From Mycobacteriaceae bacterium (GTDB lineage: Bacteria; Actinomycetota; Actinomycetes; Mycobacteriales; Mycobacteriaceae), in NCBI GenBank assembly GCA_019749805.1, contig JAIEPH010000027.1, forward strand, positions 124,001 through 188,000: 64,000 nucleotides of DNA, given 5' to 3'. The position numbers and the translations under genes were made by a program. How positions within the stretch are numbered: position 1 is the stretch's first letter; the number at the start of each line of letters is the position of its first letter. The notes below the pieces were generated by a model. It saw nothing but the letters and a program-made list of their open reading frames with translations. It was not told where the DNA came from and ran no database searches. Shown here one piece after another: positions 34,586-44,182 of the stretch.

Positions 34586-34631
34586 GCCTTTGCAAGGCAG
34601 ATGTCAGGAGTTCGAATCTCCTAGGCTCCAC
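34586..34631 (+). other. attR-type displaced tRNA-Ala 3' end
   Basis: An imperfect 46-bp copy of the tRNA-Ala 3' half (three mismatches). Two of the mismatches are compensatory in the T-stem (G–C replaced by A–T). It marks the right junction of the element scar, 33 bp before the cwsA stop. Confidence 0.85.
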
Positions 34632-34663
34632 TCAGACTCCCGATACCCCACGCGCACAACCGG

Positions 34664-35095
34664 TTAAGGCCTCGGCGTGACCGGCACACTCGGCTGCAGC
34701 GTCGGCGGCTCCTCCGTTGGTGGACGCCGCAGGATCGAGAACGCCACCGCTCCCCCGGCCAGCACCCCGACCCCGAGCACGGCGAGCAGCAGGGGGCGCC
34801 GACGACGACGGCCGCGCGCCTTTTGCAACTGCTGCGGCAGGTTCGCCACCACTACTTGGGCGGCCGCGAGCTCAGCGGCGATGGTGTCCTGCGCGGCCGC
34901 CAGCTCCTGGCGGAGCTGATCCTTGAGCCGGCTGCGGCGGTAGAGGTCGCCAATCCATGCCGCGGATGACTGCGCCCCGTCCACGCCGAGGCCCAACGCT
35001 CCCCTGGTGACGTCGACCGGACCCACTGCCGAATATCTGAGGCCGCGGGACAACCGTTGCCCGGGGGTCAGACGGATCTCGGTCTTCGCGCGCAT
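34664..35095 (-). CDS. cwsA: Cell wall synthesis/division protein CwsA
   Basis: This 143-residue protein has a cytoplasmic N-terminus. A predicted helical stretch ([25 protein letters not shown]) precedes an RRRRR stop-transfer cluster. One membrane helix ([22 protein letters not shown]) and a short proline-rich extracytoplasmic tail follow. In mycobacteria CwsA (Rv0008c) binds CrgA and the polar protein Wag31 and affects cell shape and wall synthesis. The position between tRNA-Ala and ppiA matches exactly. It is divergent from ppiA with 106 bp between the starts. Confidence 0.88.
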   Translation of the reverse strand: MRAKTEIRLTPGQRLSRGLRYSAVGPVDVTRGALGLGVDGAQSSAAWIGDLYRRSRLKDQLRQELAAAQDTIAAELAAAQVVVANLPQQLQKARGRRRRRPLLLAVLGVGVLAGGAVAFSILRRPPTEEPPTLQPSVPVTPRP

Positions 35096-35201
35096 AGTGC
35101 ACCTCTCTGGCGGCCAGAACGGAGTTGTTACCAGACTGCCACGCAGCGCTACCCAGCGGTGCCCGTTGAGCGTTCATGGCGGCGTGGCACACTGGCATCC
35201 C

Positions 35202-35729
35202 GTGACGAGCCCCATACAGACAGCGACCGCGACGCTGCACACCAACCGTGGTGACATCAAAATCGCGCTGTTCGGAAATCACGCACCCAAGACCGTCGCC
35301 AACTTCGTGGGACTGGCGCAGGGCACCAAGGACTACAGCACCGGTAACGCCTCAGGCGGGTCGTCGGGCCCGTTTTATGACGGCATGGTCTTCCACCGGG
35401 TCATCGACGGGTTCATGATCCAGGGCGGCGATCCGGAGGGCAGCGGCCGTGGCGGCCCGGGCTACGAGTTCGCCGACGAGTTTCACCCCGAGTTGCAGTT
35501 CGACAAGCCGTATCTGCTCGCCATGGCGAACCGGGGCCCGGGGACCAACGGCTCGCAGTTCTTCATCACGGTCGGCAAGACGCCGCACCTGAACCGCAAG
35601 CACACCATCTTTGGTGAGGTCGTGGATCCGGAGTCGCAGAAGGTGGTCGACGCGATCGCGACGACAGCGACGGATCAGCGCGACCGGCCGACCGATCCAG
35701 TGGTCGTCGAGTCCATCACCATCGCCTGA
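35202..35729 (+). CDS. ppiA: Cyclophilin-type peptidyl-prolyl isomerase A
   Basis: This 175-residue cyclophilin accelerates proline isomerisation in protein folding. Conserved segments are [15 protein letters not shown] (catalytic arginine), GTNGSQFFI and [11 protein letters not shown]. The chosen start GTG 35202 gives the family N-terminus ([20 protein letters not shown]). The open frame extends 65 codons further upstream into the cwsA start region without similarity. There is no signal peptide in this reading. It is convergent with the PH-domain gene, 3 bp apart. Confidence 0.95.
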   Translation: MTSPIQTATATLHTNRGDIKIALFGNHAPKTVANFVGLAQGTKDYSTGNASGGSSGPFYDGMVFHRVIDGFMIQGGDPEGSGRGGPGYEFADEFHPELQFDKPYLLAMANRGPGTNGSQFFITVGKTPHLNRKHTIFGEVVDPESQKVVDAIATTATDQRDRPTDPVVVESITIA

Positions 35730-35732
35730 GTT

Positions 35733-36149
35733 TCAGGAGCCGGCGAAGCCGGCCGCTGTCAGCGCGTCCAGCACGTGCAGCGGGTCTGTGCCCAGATCCC
35801 ACCGGGTGAACACAAGTAGCCGGTCATCGACCGTGTCGATCTCCAGCAGCCGCGTTTTACGCCCGATGCGGCGGAACTCCGTGATCCGGATGAGCTTGAT
35901 ATCGGCGTGCCGCAGCTCGGTTTCACCCATCAGACCGCGGGTGACGAGGCCGCCATTTTTGATTGCCAGCTTGGGCCGCGCGCGCCAGGACAAGCTTGCA
36001 AACACAATTAACCCGACCGCGGCAATGCCAACCAGGACACGTCCGGGAGGGTCTGTGATCAGCGTCACAGCACCTACAGCCAAGATAAGACCGCCTACGC
36101 CGAGGGCTGCGATGCCGAGCGCGGGCGGACTCCACTCAGTTTGCTGCAC
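35733..36149 (-). CDS. Membrane protein with bacterial PH domain (Rv0010c-like)
   Basis: This 138-residue protein has two N-terminal membrane helices (ALGIAALGVGGLILAVGAVTLI and VLVGIAAVGLIVFASLSW). A cytoplasmic PH-like domain follows, containing KNGGLVTRGLMGETELRHADIKLIRITEFRR and RLLVFTRWDLG. It corresponds to Rv0010c and to the small bacterial PH-domain family; its function is unknown. The start is GTG 36149. A palindrome and a DnaA-type box lie about 40–65 bp upstream. Its neighbours CrgA and CwsA act in division. Confidence 0.85.
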   Translation of the reverse strand: MQQTEWSPPALGIAALGVGGLILAVGAVTLITDPPGRVLVGIAAVGLIVFASLSWRARPKLAIKNGGLVTRGLMGETELRHADIKLIRITEFRRIGRKTRLLEIDTVDDRLLVFTRWDLGTDPLHVLDALTAAGFAGS

Positions 36150-36184
36150 GGCGCACTAACACCCTCTTACCGTGGCTAATGAAG

Positions 36185-36214
36185 TTATCCACAAGTGCTA
36201 TCCCCAATGGGGAT
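36185..36214. promoter_or_regulatory. DnaA box and palindrome upstream of the PH-domain gene
   Basis: A perfect TTATCCACA box lies at 36185–36193. It is followed at 36200–36214 by ATCCCCA–A–TGGGGAT, a 7-1-7 perfect inverted repeat. Both are in the 155-bp gap between crgA and the PH-domain gene, where that gene's promoter should be. Confidence 0.5.
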
Positions 36215-36304
36215 GAATAACAACGGTGTGATCTGGTGGCCGGAAGGTTGCTAAACGGGTAACGCGCAGAAGCGTGGATGAATTCATACCGCTCGTTGTA
36301 TTGC

Positions 36305-36568
36305 TCAGCGCCAGCGCATGGTGAGCAACAGCCCACTGATCATGAAGGCAAACGCGATCGCGTAGTTCCACGGGCCGAGATCCGCCAGGAACGGGATCGC
36401 GGAGGATGCCAGCTGGAACACCAGCAGCCATGCCAGCCCGATGAGCATCAGGCCGACGAAGAACACCACGAACCAGGTGCTCGACGGTCCGGCCTTGACC
36501 TTGACCGGGGTCCGGCTCACCGGGTTGATGGTGAAGTCGTTCTTCTTGCGAACCTTGGACTTGGGCAT
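36305..36568 (-). CDS. crgA: Cell division protein CrgA
   Basis: This 87-residue two-helix divisome protein recruits FtsI (PbpB) and other late division factors in mycobacteria. It begins [20 protein letters not shown]. The helices are [20 protein letters not shown] and [22 protein letters not shown] 36568 is chosen by family N-terminus; the open frame extends 98 codons upstream without similarity. It is divergent from the DUF881 gene, 82 bp between the starts. Confidence 0.96.
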   Translation of the reverse strand: MPKSKVRKKNDFTINPVSRTPVKVKAGPSSTWFVVFFVGLMLIGLAWLLVFQLASSAIPFLADLGPWNYAIAFAFMISGLLLTMRWR

Positions 36569-36650
36569 GCGTACCTTCGGGACAGACGGCGTCACACGGT
36601 GCGACGATGTACCTAGCCTATCGCAGGCACCACCTCCAGGAGACACGCCA

Positions 36651-37400
36651 ATGGCGCCCAGGTCGAAGTCCATATGGCGGTTCGGCGTGCCCGTGGTCTG
36701 CCTACTGGCCGGGCTACTGCTGGCTGCCACGCACAACGTGTCCGACGGCGGCGACATCAGACGCAGCGACGCGCCCCGGTTGGTCGACCTCGTGCGCGGG
36801 GCACAACAGTCGGTGGATCGGCTGACCGCAGAACGTGACTCGCTGGCGAACACCCTGGACACCCGTCACGGCGGCTCGCCGGGGGCAGACGCAGCATTGG
36901 CCGCCATCACCAAGCGGTCTGCCCAGTTGGCCGTCGAGGCCGGCCTGGAACCGATGCGCGGGCCCGGCCTGGTGGTGACGCTGAACGACGCGCAGCGCGA
37001 CGCTGAGGGCCGTTTCCCCCGCGACGCATCCCCAGACGACCTCGTCGTGCACCAGCAGGACATCGACGCCGTGCTCAACGCGCTGTGGAGCGCGGGTGCC
37101 GAAGGCATCCAGATGCAGGACCAGCGGATCATCGGCACCTCGGCGCCGCGCTGTGTGGGCAACACGCTGCTCCTCAACGGACGGACCTACAGCCCGCCGT
37201 ACGTCATCACCGCGATCGGCGATGCGGAAGTCATGCAGGCCGCCCTGGCCGCCGCACCGTTGGTCACGCTGTACCGGCAGTACGTGGTCCGGTTCGGGCT
37301 CGGCTACACCGAGGAGCCGCGGGCGCAGGTCGACCTGGTGGGCTACCGCGAGCCGGTGCGGATGAAATTCGCCAAGCCCGCTGGACCCGTCGGCTACTGA
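36651..37400 (+). CDS. DUF881 membrane-anchored protein (Rv0012-like)
   Basis: This 249-residue protein has one N-terminal membrane helix ([18 protein letters not shown]), a helical stalk ([20 protein letters not shown]) and a C-terminal DUF881 domain with [34 protein letters not shown] and the conserved NTLLLNG. DUF881 proteins are actinobacterial and firmicute envelope proteins often next to division genes; the activity is unknown. ATG 36651 follows AGGAG by 8 bases. trpG starts 28 bp after its stop. Confidence 0.9.
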   Translation: MAPRSKSIWRFGVPVVCLLAGLLLAATHNVSDGGDIRRSDAPRLVDLVRGAQQSVDRLTAERDSLANTLDTRHGGSPGADAALAAITKRSAQLAVEAGLEPMRGPGLVVTLNDAQRDAEGRFPRDASPDDLVVHQQDIDAVLNALWSAGAEGIQMQDQRIIGTSAPRCVGNTLLLNGRTYSPPYVITAIGDAEVMQAALAAAPLVTLYRQYVVRFGLGYTEEPRAQVDLVGYREPVRMKFAKPAGPVGY

Positions 37401-37428
37401 CCCGGAGAAAGACCGGTAACCTGGCCTT

Positions 37429-38103
37429 ATGCGTGTCCTCGTCGTCGACAACTACGACAGCTTCGTGTTCAACCTCGTCCAGTATCTGGGCCAGCTCGGG
37501 GTGAGCGCCGAAGTCTGGCGCAACGACGACGACCGGCTGGGCACCGAGGACGACATCGCCGATGTGGCGGCGACGTTCGACGGGGTGCTCCTCTCCCCCG
37601 GCCCCGGGACCCCCGAACGCGCGGGCGCGTCGATCCCCCTCGTGAAGGCCTGCGCGGCGGCCGCGACGCCGCTGCTCGGCGTGTGCCTGGGCCACCAGGC
37701 CATCGGCGTGGCGTTCGGAGGCACCGTCGACCGCGCACCCGAACTGCTGCACGGCAAGACCAGCACGGTGCACCACTCCAATAGCGGTGTCCTGCAAGGT
37801 CTTCCGGATCCGTTCACCGCCACGCGCTATCACTCGCTGACCATTCTGCCCGAGACGATGCCGGCCGAACTAGAAGTGATCGCTCGCACCGAGGGGGGCG
37901 TCGTCATGGGCGTGCGACACGTCGAATTGCCCATTCACGGTGTGCAATTCCACCCCGAGTCGATCCTGACCGAGGGCGGGCACCGCATGCTGGCCAACTG
38001 GCTGGGCTACTGCGGCGCCGCGCCGGCCGAGACCCTCGTCCGTCGACTGGAGGACGAAGTTGCAACCGCGGTCGCCGCGGCTACGACGCGAAGCTCAGCG
38101 TGA
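37429..38103 (+). CDS. trpG: Glutamine amidotransferase subunit (anthranilate/aminodeoxychorismate synthase component II)
   Basis: This 224-residue class I glutamine amidotransferase supplies ammonia from glutamine to chorismate for anthranilate (tryptophan) or aminodeoxychorismate (folate). The N-terminus is VLVVDNYDSFVFNLVQYL. The catalytic cysteine lies in GVCLGHQAIG, and the His–Glu pair in VQFHPESILT. Sequence alone does not separate TrpG from PabA, and the single gene may serve both. Its last 23 bp overlap the 3' end of pknB on the other strand. Confidence 0.92.
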   Translation: MRVLVVDNYDSFVFNLVQYLGQLGVSAEVWRNDDDRLGTEDDIADVAATFDGVLLSPGPGTPERAGASIPLVKACAAAATPLLGVCLGHQAIGVAFGGTVDRAPELLHGKTSTVHHSNSGVLQGLPDPFTATRYHSLTILPETMPAELEVIARTEGGVVMGVRHVELPIHGVQFHPESILTEGGHRMLANWLGYCGAAPAETLVRRLEDEVATAVAAATTRSSA

Positions 38104-39955
38104 TCCGGCTGTCGTAGTTCACACCGGTCCCCGCTGACGGGCTCTGGGTCACCACGGCATTGGTGCGCTGACCGCTGTTCTGCACGTCGCCGCCGCGGTC
38201 CAGTACCCCCGTCCAGCCGAGGGCACGCAGTCGCGGCTCGGCGTCGGTCCAGAACTGGCCTCGCAGGTCCGGCATGATGAACTGGTTGCCCCGCGAGACC
38301 TGCATCTGGATCACCGTATCGACCGGAACGGTCTGTCCCGCAGGTGGATTGGTGCCTATCAATTGACCGGCCGGAAGGGCGCTGTCCACCTGAACCGGGA
38401 CGGTAGTGGTGAAGCCCGACGCGGTGAGGATCTGTACAGCGCTCTCCTGCGATTGGTCTGTCACGTCAGGGACGGGACGCGTCTCGGGGCCCGCGCCCAG
38501 CACGATCGTGATCTCGTTGGTGATCGCCGACGTCTGGTTGACCGGCGGATTGGTGCCGAGCACCTTGTCCTTCATCTCCGGTGTCGACGGCGACGACGAC
38601 GGCCTGAAGTTCTCGAAGCCGGCGTCCGTGAGCTTCTCGACGGCATCGTCGTAGCTGAGGTTCCTGACGTCGGGGATCTCGCGCTGCTCGGGACCGGTGG
38701 ACACATTGATGGTGATCTCGTCGCCGGCATCGACCGACGCGTTGGCGGCCGGGTCGGTGCCGATGACGTGGTCGGGAGGCACGTTGGAATCGGGCTTCTG
38801 CAGCGTGCGAGTTCTGAACCCGCGGTTCTGCAACTCGGCGATCGCGTCGGCCGACACCTTGCCGCTCACGTCGGGCACCTGGACGGCGCGCGTGCTGCCG
38901 CCGAAGGTGTTGATGGCCAGCGTCACCAGCACGGTCAGCACGGCGAGCACTGCCACCGCGATCAGCCAGCGGCCGACCGAGCCGCGCCGCTCCCGCTCGA
39001 TGTACTGAGGCTGCGCTCGCCCGACTGCGTCGATCGGCTCGGTTTGGTGGTCGCCCGGCGCGGCCGACATCAGCGAGCTGCGCTCGGCGTCGGTGAACAC
39101 CTTGGGTGCGTCGGGTTGCTCGCCGCTGTGAACCTTCACCAGATCGGTGCGCATCTCCGCCGCCGTCTGATACCGGTTGTCAGGGTTCTTCGCGAGCGCC
39201 TTGAGGACGACGGCGTCCAGCTCGGGGGAGATGCCCTCGTGGCGCTGCGAGGGGGGAACCGGGTCCTCGCGGACGTGTTGATAGGCCACGGCGACCGGTG
39301 AATCACCGACGAAAGGTGGTTCGCCAGTAAGGATTTCGTACAGAACGCAGCCTAGCGAGTACACGTCGGAACGGGCGTCGACCTTCTCGCCGCGCGCCTG
39401 CTCGGGGGACAGGTACTGCGCGGTGCCGATCACGGCGGCGGTCTGGGTGACATTGCTGGCGTCGGCGAGCGCGCGTGCGATGCCGAAGTCCATCACCTTC
39501 ACCGCGCCGGTGTTGCTGATCATGATGTTTGCGGGTTTGACGTCGCGGTGGATGATCCCGTGCTGGTGGCTGAAGTTCAGCGCCTGGCACGCATCGGCGA
39601 TCACCTCGATAGCCCGGCGCGGCTCCATCGGCCCCTCGGTGTGGACGATGTCGCGCAGCGTGACGCCCTCGACATATTCCATCACGATGTAGGGCAGCGG
39701 GCCGTTGGGCGTCTCCGCCTCACCGGTGTCGTAGACCGCGACGATGGCGGGATGGTTCAGCGCGGCGGCGTTCTGCGCCTCCCGTCGGAACCGGAGATAG
39801 AAGCTCGGATCGCGGGCGAGATCTGCGCGCAGCACCTTGACGGCGACGTCGCGGTGCAACCGCTGATCACGCGCTAAATGGACTTCGGACATGCCGCCGA
39901 AGCCCAGAATGTCGCCGAGTTCGTACCGGTCGGACAGGTGTTGCGGGGTTGTCAT
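38081..39955 (-). CDS. pknB: Serine/threonine protein kinase PknB with four PASTA domains
   Basis: This 624-residue receptor kinase senses muropeptides or lipid II and controls growth. The kinase domain (1–280) has GFGGMSEVHLA, the ATP lysine 40 in [24 protein letters not shown] and the activation loop TQTAAVIGTAQYLSPEQ with its two autophosphorylated threonines. One helix (LIAVAVLAVLTVLVTLAINTF) leads to four extracellular PASTA repeats (VPDVSGK, IPDVRNL, VPDVTDQ, MPDLRGQ). It is the last gene of the fhaA–fhaB–pstP–rodA–pbpA–pknA–pknB operon. Known targets encoded nearby are CwlM, the MurJ pseudokinase and the FHA proteins. Confidence 0.97.
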   Translation of the reverse strand: MTTPQHLSDRYELGDILGFGGMSEVHLARDQRLHRDVAVKVLRADLARDPSFYLRFRREAQNAAALNHPAIVAVYDTGEAETPNGPLPYIVMEYVEGVTLRDIVHTEGPMEPRRAIEVIADACQALNFSHQHGIIHRDVKPANIMISNTGAVKVMDFGIARALADASNVTQTAAVIGTAQYLSPEQARGEKVDARSDVYSLGCVLYEILTGEPPFVGDSPVAVAYQHVREDPVPPSQRHEGISPELDAVVLKALAKNPDNRYQTAAEMRTDLVKVHSGEQPDAPKVFTDAERSSLMSAAPGDHQTEPIDAVGRAQPQYIERERRGSVGRWLIAVAVLAVLTVLVTLAINTFGGSTRAVQVPDVSGKVSADAIAELQNRGFRTRTLQKPDSNVPPDHVIGTDPAANASVDAGDEITINVSTGPEQREIPDVRNLSYDDAVEKLTDAGFENFRPSSSPSTPEMKDKVLGTNPPVNQTSAITNEITIVLGAGPETRPVPDVTDQSQESAVQILTASGFTTTVPVQVDSALPAGQLIGTNPPAGQTVPVDTVIQMQVSRGNQFIMPDLRGQFWTDAEPRLRALGWTGVLDRGGDVQNSGQRTNAVVTQSPSAGTGVNYDSRITLSFAS

Positions 39956-39957
39956 TG

Positions 39958-41301
39958 CTATGTCTGTTCTGGCGTTGATGAGGACCGTGTGCCCTGCGGC
40001 TCGGTGGGCGGAGGCATCACCTGCACCGATGCCGGGGATGCGATCGCATTGACTCGGGTTACCCCGAATTCTGCCCCACCATCACCGACACCTGCCTGGC
40101 CGGGCCGATCCGGCATCGCTGTCGGCGAGAAGGGCGTGGTCTCGGTGATGGTGTTGGTGATCGTCGGCTGCGGTGTCTGCTCCTGGTCCTTACGGTCCTG
40201 AGCGTTGAGCACGATCAGAATCGCGATGACAATGGCCAGGGCACCGAGCACACCGGCCGCCCACAGCAGCGCTCGCTGGCCCGAGGAGAACGTGCCGCGA
40301 GACGGCGCCGGGGGAGGGCGATGGCTGCCGGTGGCCGGACGGGGCCGGGCGGCGATGGCGGGGGAACGCGTGCTCAGATCCGCGGCGGCGCGAGCCTGAG
40401 CAGCCGAGGGCACGGCGGCGGGGGTGGCCCGGCCGAGTGTCGGCGCCTGATTCGGCCGCGGGGGACGTCGGCCCGAGCGGACGGCGGCGACCGCGTCGGC
40501 GAACAGCCCGCCGGAGCGGTACCGCATACCCGGATTTTTGACCAAGGTGATCTCGATCAGCTCGCGCACGTTGGGCGGCAGATCGGCGGGCAGCGGCGGA
40601 GGCGTCTCCTTGATGTGCTTCATCGCGACGGTCAGCGCACCGTCTCCGGTGAAGGGCCGCTTGCCCGAAACAGACTCGTAGCCAACGACTCCCAGTGAGT
40701 ACACGTCGCTGGCCGCGGTCGCGTCATGGCCGAGCGCCTGCTCGGGTGCGATGTACTGGGCGGTGCCCATCACCATGCCGGTCTGGGTGACCGGGGCGGC
40801 GTCGACGGCCTTCGCGATGCCGAAGTCGGTGAGTTTCACCTGACCGGTCGGGGTGATCAGGATGTTGCCCGGTTTGACGTCACGATGTACCAGCCCCGCG
40901 GTGTGAGCGACCTGCAGCGCTCGGCCGGTCTGCTCGAGCATGTCCAGCGCATGGCGCAGCGAAAGCCGGCCGGTGCGCTTGAGCACCGAGTTCAGCGGCT
41001 CGCCGTTGACGAGTTCCATCACCAGGTAGGCGGTGCGGCCCTCACCGTCCATGTCGGTTTCGCCGTAGTCGTACACGCTGGCGATACCGGGATGGTTGAG
41101 CATCGCCACAGTGCGCGCCTCGGCGCGGAACCGTTCGACGAACTCCGCGTCCTCGGAGTACTCGGCCTTGAGCACCTTGACCGCGACGCGGCGGCCCAGC
41201 CGGGAGTCGATACCTTCCCAGACCTGGCCCATGCCGCCGGTGGCGATGAGCCGCTGCAGCCGGTAGCGGCCGGACAGCGTCACTCCCACGCGGGGACTCA
41301 T
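39958..41301 (-). CDS. pknA: Serine/threonine protein kinase PknA
   Basis: This 447-residue membrane kinase is needed for cell shape and division. Motifs are [43 protein letters not shown] and the activation loop [19 protein letters not shown] proline- and alanine-rich linker (270–340) precedes one membrane helix ([21 protein letters not shown]). The extracellular tail is about 75 residues with no PASTA domain. Its ATG overlaps the pbpA stop (ATGA), and it ends 2 bp before pknB. Confidence 0.96.
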   Translation of the reverse strand: MSPRVGVTLSGRYRLQRLIATGGMGQVWEGIDSRLGRRVAVKVLKAEYSEDAEFVERFRAEARTVAMLNHPGIASVYDYGETDMDGEGRTAYLVMELVNGEPLNSVLKRTGRLSLRHALDMLEQTGRALQVAHTAGLVHRDVKPGNILITPTGQVKLTDFGIAKAVDAAPVTQTGMVMGTAQYIAPEQALGHDATAASDVYSLGVVGYESVSGKRPFTGDGALTVAMKHIKETPPPLPADLPPNVRELIEITLVKNPGMRYRSGGLFADAVAAVRSGRRPPRPNQAPTLGRATPAAVPSAAQARAAADLSTRSPAIAARPRPATGSHRPPPAPSRGTFSSGQRALLWAAGVLGALAIVIAILIVLNAQDRKDQEQTPQPTITNTITETTPFSPTAMPDRPGQAGVGDGGAEFGVTRVNAIASPASVQVMPPPTEPQGTRSSSTPEQT

Positions 41302-42773
41302 GTCCCCTCCCGCAACGCTGCTGCAATGGTGGCCCGCCCGATCGGCGCGGCCAGCGCCCCTCCGGTGGCGGACAAGCGGTCGCCCCCGTCCTCGACCAGC
41401 ACGGCGACGGCGACCTTGGGTGCCTGCGCCGGGGCGAATGCGATGTACCAGGCATGCGGTGGGGTGTTGCGCGGATCGGTACCGTGCTCCGCCGTGCCGG
41501 TCTTCGAAGCGATCTGCACGCCGGCGATGGCTCCCTTCTGCTGCGTGACCTGCTCAGCGGCCACCATCAGATCAGTCAGTGTATCGGCGACCTCCTGCGA
41601 CACCGCTCGCCGCTCTTCCTGCGGCGCCGCTGAACCGATATTGGCAAGGTCGGGTCCCTTAAGGCTATCGACCAGGTACGGACGCATCGTCACCCCGTCG
41701 TTCGCGATGGTCGCGGCCACCAATGCGTTCTGCAACGGCGTCACCGCGACGTCCTTCTGCCCGATGCTCGACATACCCAGCGCGGCGTCGTCGGGAATCG
41801 GTCCCACGGTCGACTCGACGACCTGCAGCGGGATCATCGGGGGAGGGGTGTCCATTCCGAAGGACTGCGCCGCGGATCGCACGGCATCCCTGCCCGCATT
41901 CAAGCCGAGCTCGACGAATGCGGTGTTGCACGACTTCGCGAATGCCTGACGCAACGTGGTCGTCGGGCCAGGACCACATGTGGAGCCGTCGAAGTTCTCC
42001 AGGGTTGCGGTGCTGTCCGGCAACGGGATTCGCGCCGCGGTCGTCACCTGGGTGTTCTCGTTCGCACCATTTTCGAGCGCCGCCGCGGTGGTGATGACCT
42101 TGAAAGTCGAGCCGGGCGGATAGGTTTCGGAGATCGCGCGGTTCAGCAGCGGTGCATCGGGATCGTCGCGCAGCCGCTGCCAGGCGGCCGACTGCTCCTC
42201 CAGATTGTGGGTGGCCAGCAGGTTGGGATCGTAGGACGGCGACGACACCATTGCCAGGATTTTGCCGGTGGACGGCTCGAGTGCCACCACCGAGCCCTTG
42301 CAGGGGCCGTCGCAGCCGTCCTTCATCGCGTCCCAGGCCGCTTGTTGCACTTGGGGTTTGATGGTGGTGTCGACGTTCCCGCCGCGCGGGTCACGGCCGG
42401 TGAAGAAGTCCGCGAGCCGCCGCCCGAACAGGCGTTGATCCGACCCGTTGAGGACGGTGTCCTCGGCGCGCTCGAGTCCGGTGCTCGAGTACTGCAGCGA
42501 GTAGAACCCGGTGACGGGCGCGTACGCGTACGGATTGGGATATACGCGAAGGAAGCGGAACCGGCCGTTGGTCGACACCGAATACGCCAGCAGCTGACCG
42601 CCCGCCGAGATCTGGCCGCGCTGACGCGAGTACTCGTCGAGCAGCACCCGCTGATTTCGCGGATCCGACCGCAGGCCGTCCGCGGTGAACACCTGGGTGA
42701 GCGTGGCATTGGCCAGCAGCACCACAACGAGGACCATGACCGAGACGGCGATGCGGCGCAGTGAGGTGTTCAT
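41298..42773 (-). CDS. pbpA: Class B penicillin-binding protein PbpA
   Basis: This 491-residue transpeptidase cross-links peptidoglycan in partnership with RodA. The N-terminal anchor is [18 protein letters not shown]. The transpeptidase motifs are STFK (in [11 protein letters not shown], catalytic serine), SCN (AKSCNTAF) and KTG ([10 protein letters not shown]). ATG 42773 overlaps the rodA stop and matches the family N-terminus MNTSLRRI; a 51-codon upstream extension lies inside rodA. It is phosphorylated by PknB in M. tuberculosis (known for the orthologue). Confidence 0.95.
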   Translation of the reverse strand: MNTSLRRIAVSVMVLVVVLLANATLTQVFTADGLRSDPRNQRVLLDEYSRQRGQISAGGQLLAYSVSTNGRFRFLRVYPNPYAYAPVTGFYSLQYSSTGLERAEDTVLNGSDQRLFGRRLADFFTGRDPRGGNVDTTIKPQVQQAAWDAMKDGCDGPCKGSVVALEPSTGKILAMVSSPSYDPNLLATHNLEEQSAAWQRLRDDPDAPLLNRAISETYPPGSTFKVITTAAALENGANENTQVTTAARIPLPDSTATLENFDGSTCGPGPTTTLRQAFAKSCNTAFVELGLNAGRDAVRSAAQSFGMDTPPPMIPLQVVESTVGPIPDDAALGMSSIGQKDVAVTPLQNALVAATIANDGVTMRPYLVDSLKGPDLANIGSAAPQEERRAVSQEVADTLTDLMVAAEQVTQQKGAIAGVQIASKTGTAEHGTDPRNTPPHAWYIAFAPAQAPKVAVAVLVEDGGDRLSATGGALAAPIGRATIAAALREGT

Positions 42774-44182
42774 ACCTTCTCGATCACCTCGGTGCTCACC
42801 GCCGCGATCGGGGTCGCGGACTGCGGGCTGGTGACGATGGGGCGCCGCGCGGAATGAGATATTCGGACCAGGATCCCCAGCAGCAGATAGTTGGCCAGCA
42901 GTGACGAGCCGCCGTAGGACATCCACGGTGTGGTGAGACCGGTCAACGGGATCAGCTTCGTCACGCCGCCCACGACGATGAACAGCTGGATCGCCAGGGT
43001 CGACGCCAACCCGGCAGCCAGCAGCTTGCCGAAGCTGTCGCGCACCGCGATCGCCGTGCGAAGGCCGCGGATGATCACGATCGTGTACAGCATCAGGACG
43101 GCTGCCAGGCCCACCAGACCGAGTTCCTCACCGATGGCTGCGATGATGAAATCGGTCGACGCGGCCGGCACCGTGCCTGGCTGCCCATTGCCCAGACCGG
43201 TGCCGAAGATCCCGCCCGTGGCGAAGCTGAACATCGACTGCACCATCTGGTACCCGGCGCCCTCGGGGTCGGCGAACGGATCCAGCCAGGTTTGCACGCG
43301 AACCTGGACGTGACCGAAAAGGTGATATGCCGCAACGCTTCCCGCGGCGAAGAGTGCCAGACCGATGACCACCCAGCTCAGCCGGTCGGTTGCGATGTAA
43401 ACCATCACCAAGAAGGACGCGTACAGCAGAAGCGAGGTGCCGAGATCCTTCTCGAAGATCATCACGCCGATCGATGCGATCCACGCCGCCAGTAGTGGAG
43501 CGAGGTCGCGGGGCCGGGGCAGGTCCATGCCGAGGAAGTGCTTGCCCGCGCTGGTGAACACGCTGCGCTTGGACACGAGGACCGAGGCGAAGAAGACGAG
43601 CAGCAGGATCTTCGAGAACTCGGCCGGCTGAATGGAGAAGCCCGGCAACCGAATCCAGATCTTCGCGCCATTCTGCTCGGACATCGAGCTGGGCAGGACC
43701 GCCGGGATGATCAGCAGGACCAGGCCGGTGAGCCCACACACGTAGCCGTAGCGCGCGAGCATGCGGTGGTCCCGCAGGAAGATCACGATGACCGAGAAGC
43801 CGACGACGCCGACGAGGGTCCACAGCATCTGCTGGTCGGCGGTGCCGCCGAGGCCACGCTGGATCAGCACGCCCTCGGCGAGGTCCAGACGGTGAATCAT
43901 CACCAGCCCCAACCCATTCAGCAGCGCGACGACAGGAAGGAGCAGTGGGTCGGCGTACGGCGCGAATCGTCGTATCGCGAGATGCGCGCCGGCGAACAGC
44001 GCCAGATACGCGACGACATACTGGGCCAGGTCCCAACGCAGGCCCTGTTCCTGATTGGCCTCGACGAGCAGCAGCGCGACCGTGGTGATGACGGCGGCGA
44101 AGCCGAGCAGGAACAACTCGGCGTTGCGCCTGTTCGGAAGCGGGGGAGTGACGGCCACCGGTGACTGCGGCTGGGTGGTCAT
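42770..44182 (-). CDS. rodA: Peptidoglycan glycosyltransferase RodA (SEDS family)
   Basis: This 470-residue protein has about 12 membrane helices and polymerises lipid II in the elongation machinery. Family motifs include PGFSIQPAEFSKILLLVFFASVL, the catalytic aspartate region FEKDLGTSLLLYASFLVMVY, and the C-terminal LIPLTGLTTPWMSYGGSSLLANYLLLG. ATG 44182 overlaps the pstP stop (ATGA), and its own stop overlaps the pbpA ATG. It forms the SEDS–bPBP pair with PbpA. Confidence 0.96.
   Translation of the reverse strand: MTTQPQSPVAVTPPLPNRRNAELFLLGFAAVITTVALLLVEANQEQGLRWDLAQYVVAYLALFAGAHLAIRRFAPYADPLLLPVVALLNGLGLVMIHRLDLAEGVLIQRGLGGTADQQMLWTLVGVVGFSVIVIFLRDHRMLARYGYVCGLTGLVLLIIPAVLPSSMSEQNGAKIWIRLPGFSIQPAEFSKILLLVFFASVLVSKRSVFTSAGKHFLGMDLPRPRDLAPLLAAWIASIGVMIFEKDLGTSLLLYASFLVMVYIATDRLSWVVIGLALFAAGSVAAYHLFGHVQVRVQTWLDPFADPEGAGYQMVQSMFSFATGGIFGTGLGNGQPGTVPAASTDFIIAAIGEELGLVGLAAVLMLYTIVIIRGLRTAIAVRDSFGKLLAAGLASTLAIQLFIVVGGVTKLIPLTGLTTPWMSYGGSSLLANYLLLGILVRISHSARRPIVTSPQSATPIAAVSTEVIEKV

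Noticed and set aside
35007..35201. N-terminal extension of ppiA
   Set aside because: The open frame is longer, but homology begins at GTG 35202 and the extension overlaps the cwsA start.
40726..41949. 407-residue plus-strand frame opposite pknA and pbpA
   Set aside because: It crosses two real genes on the other strand and has no coherent domain.
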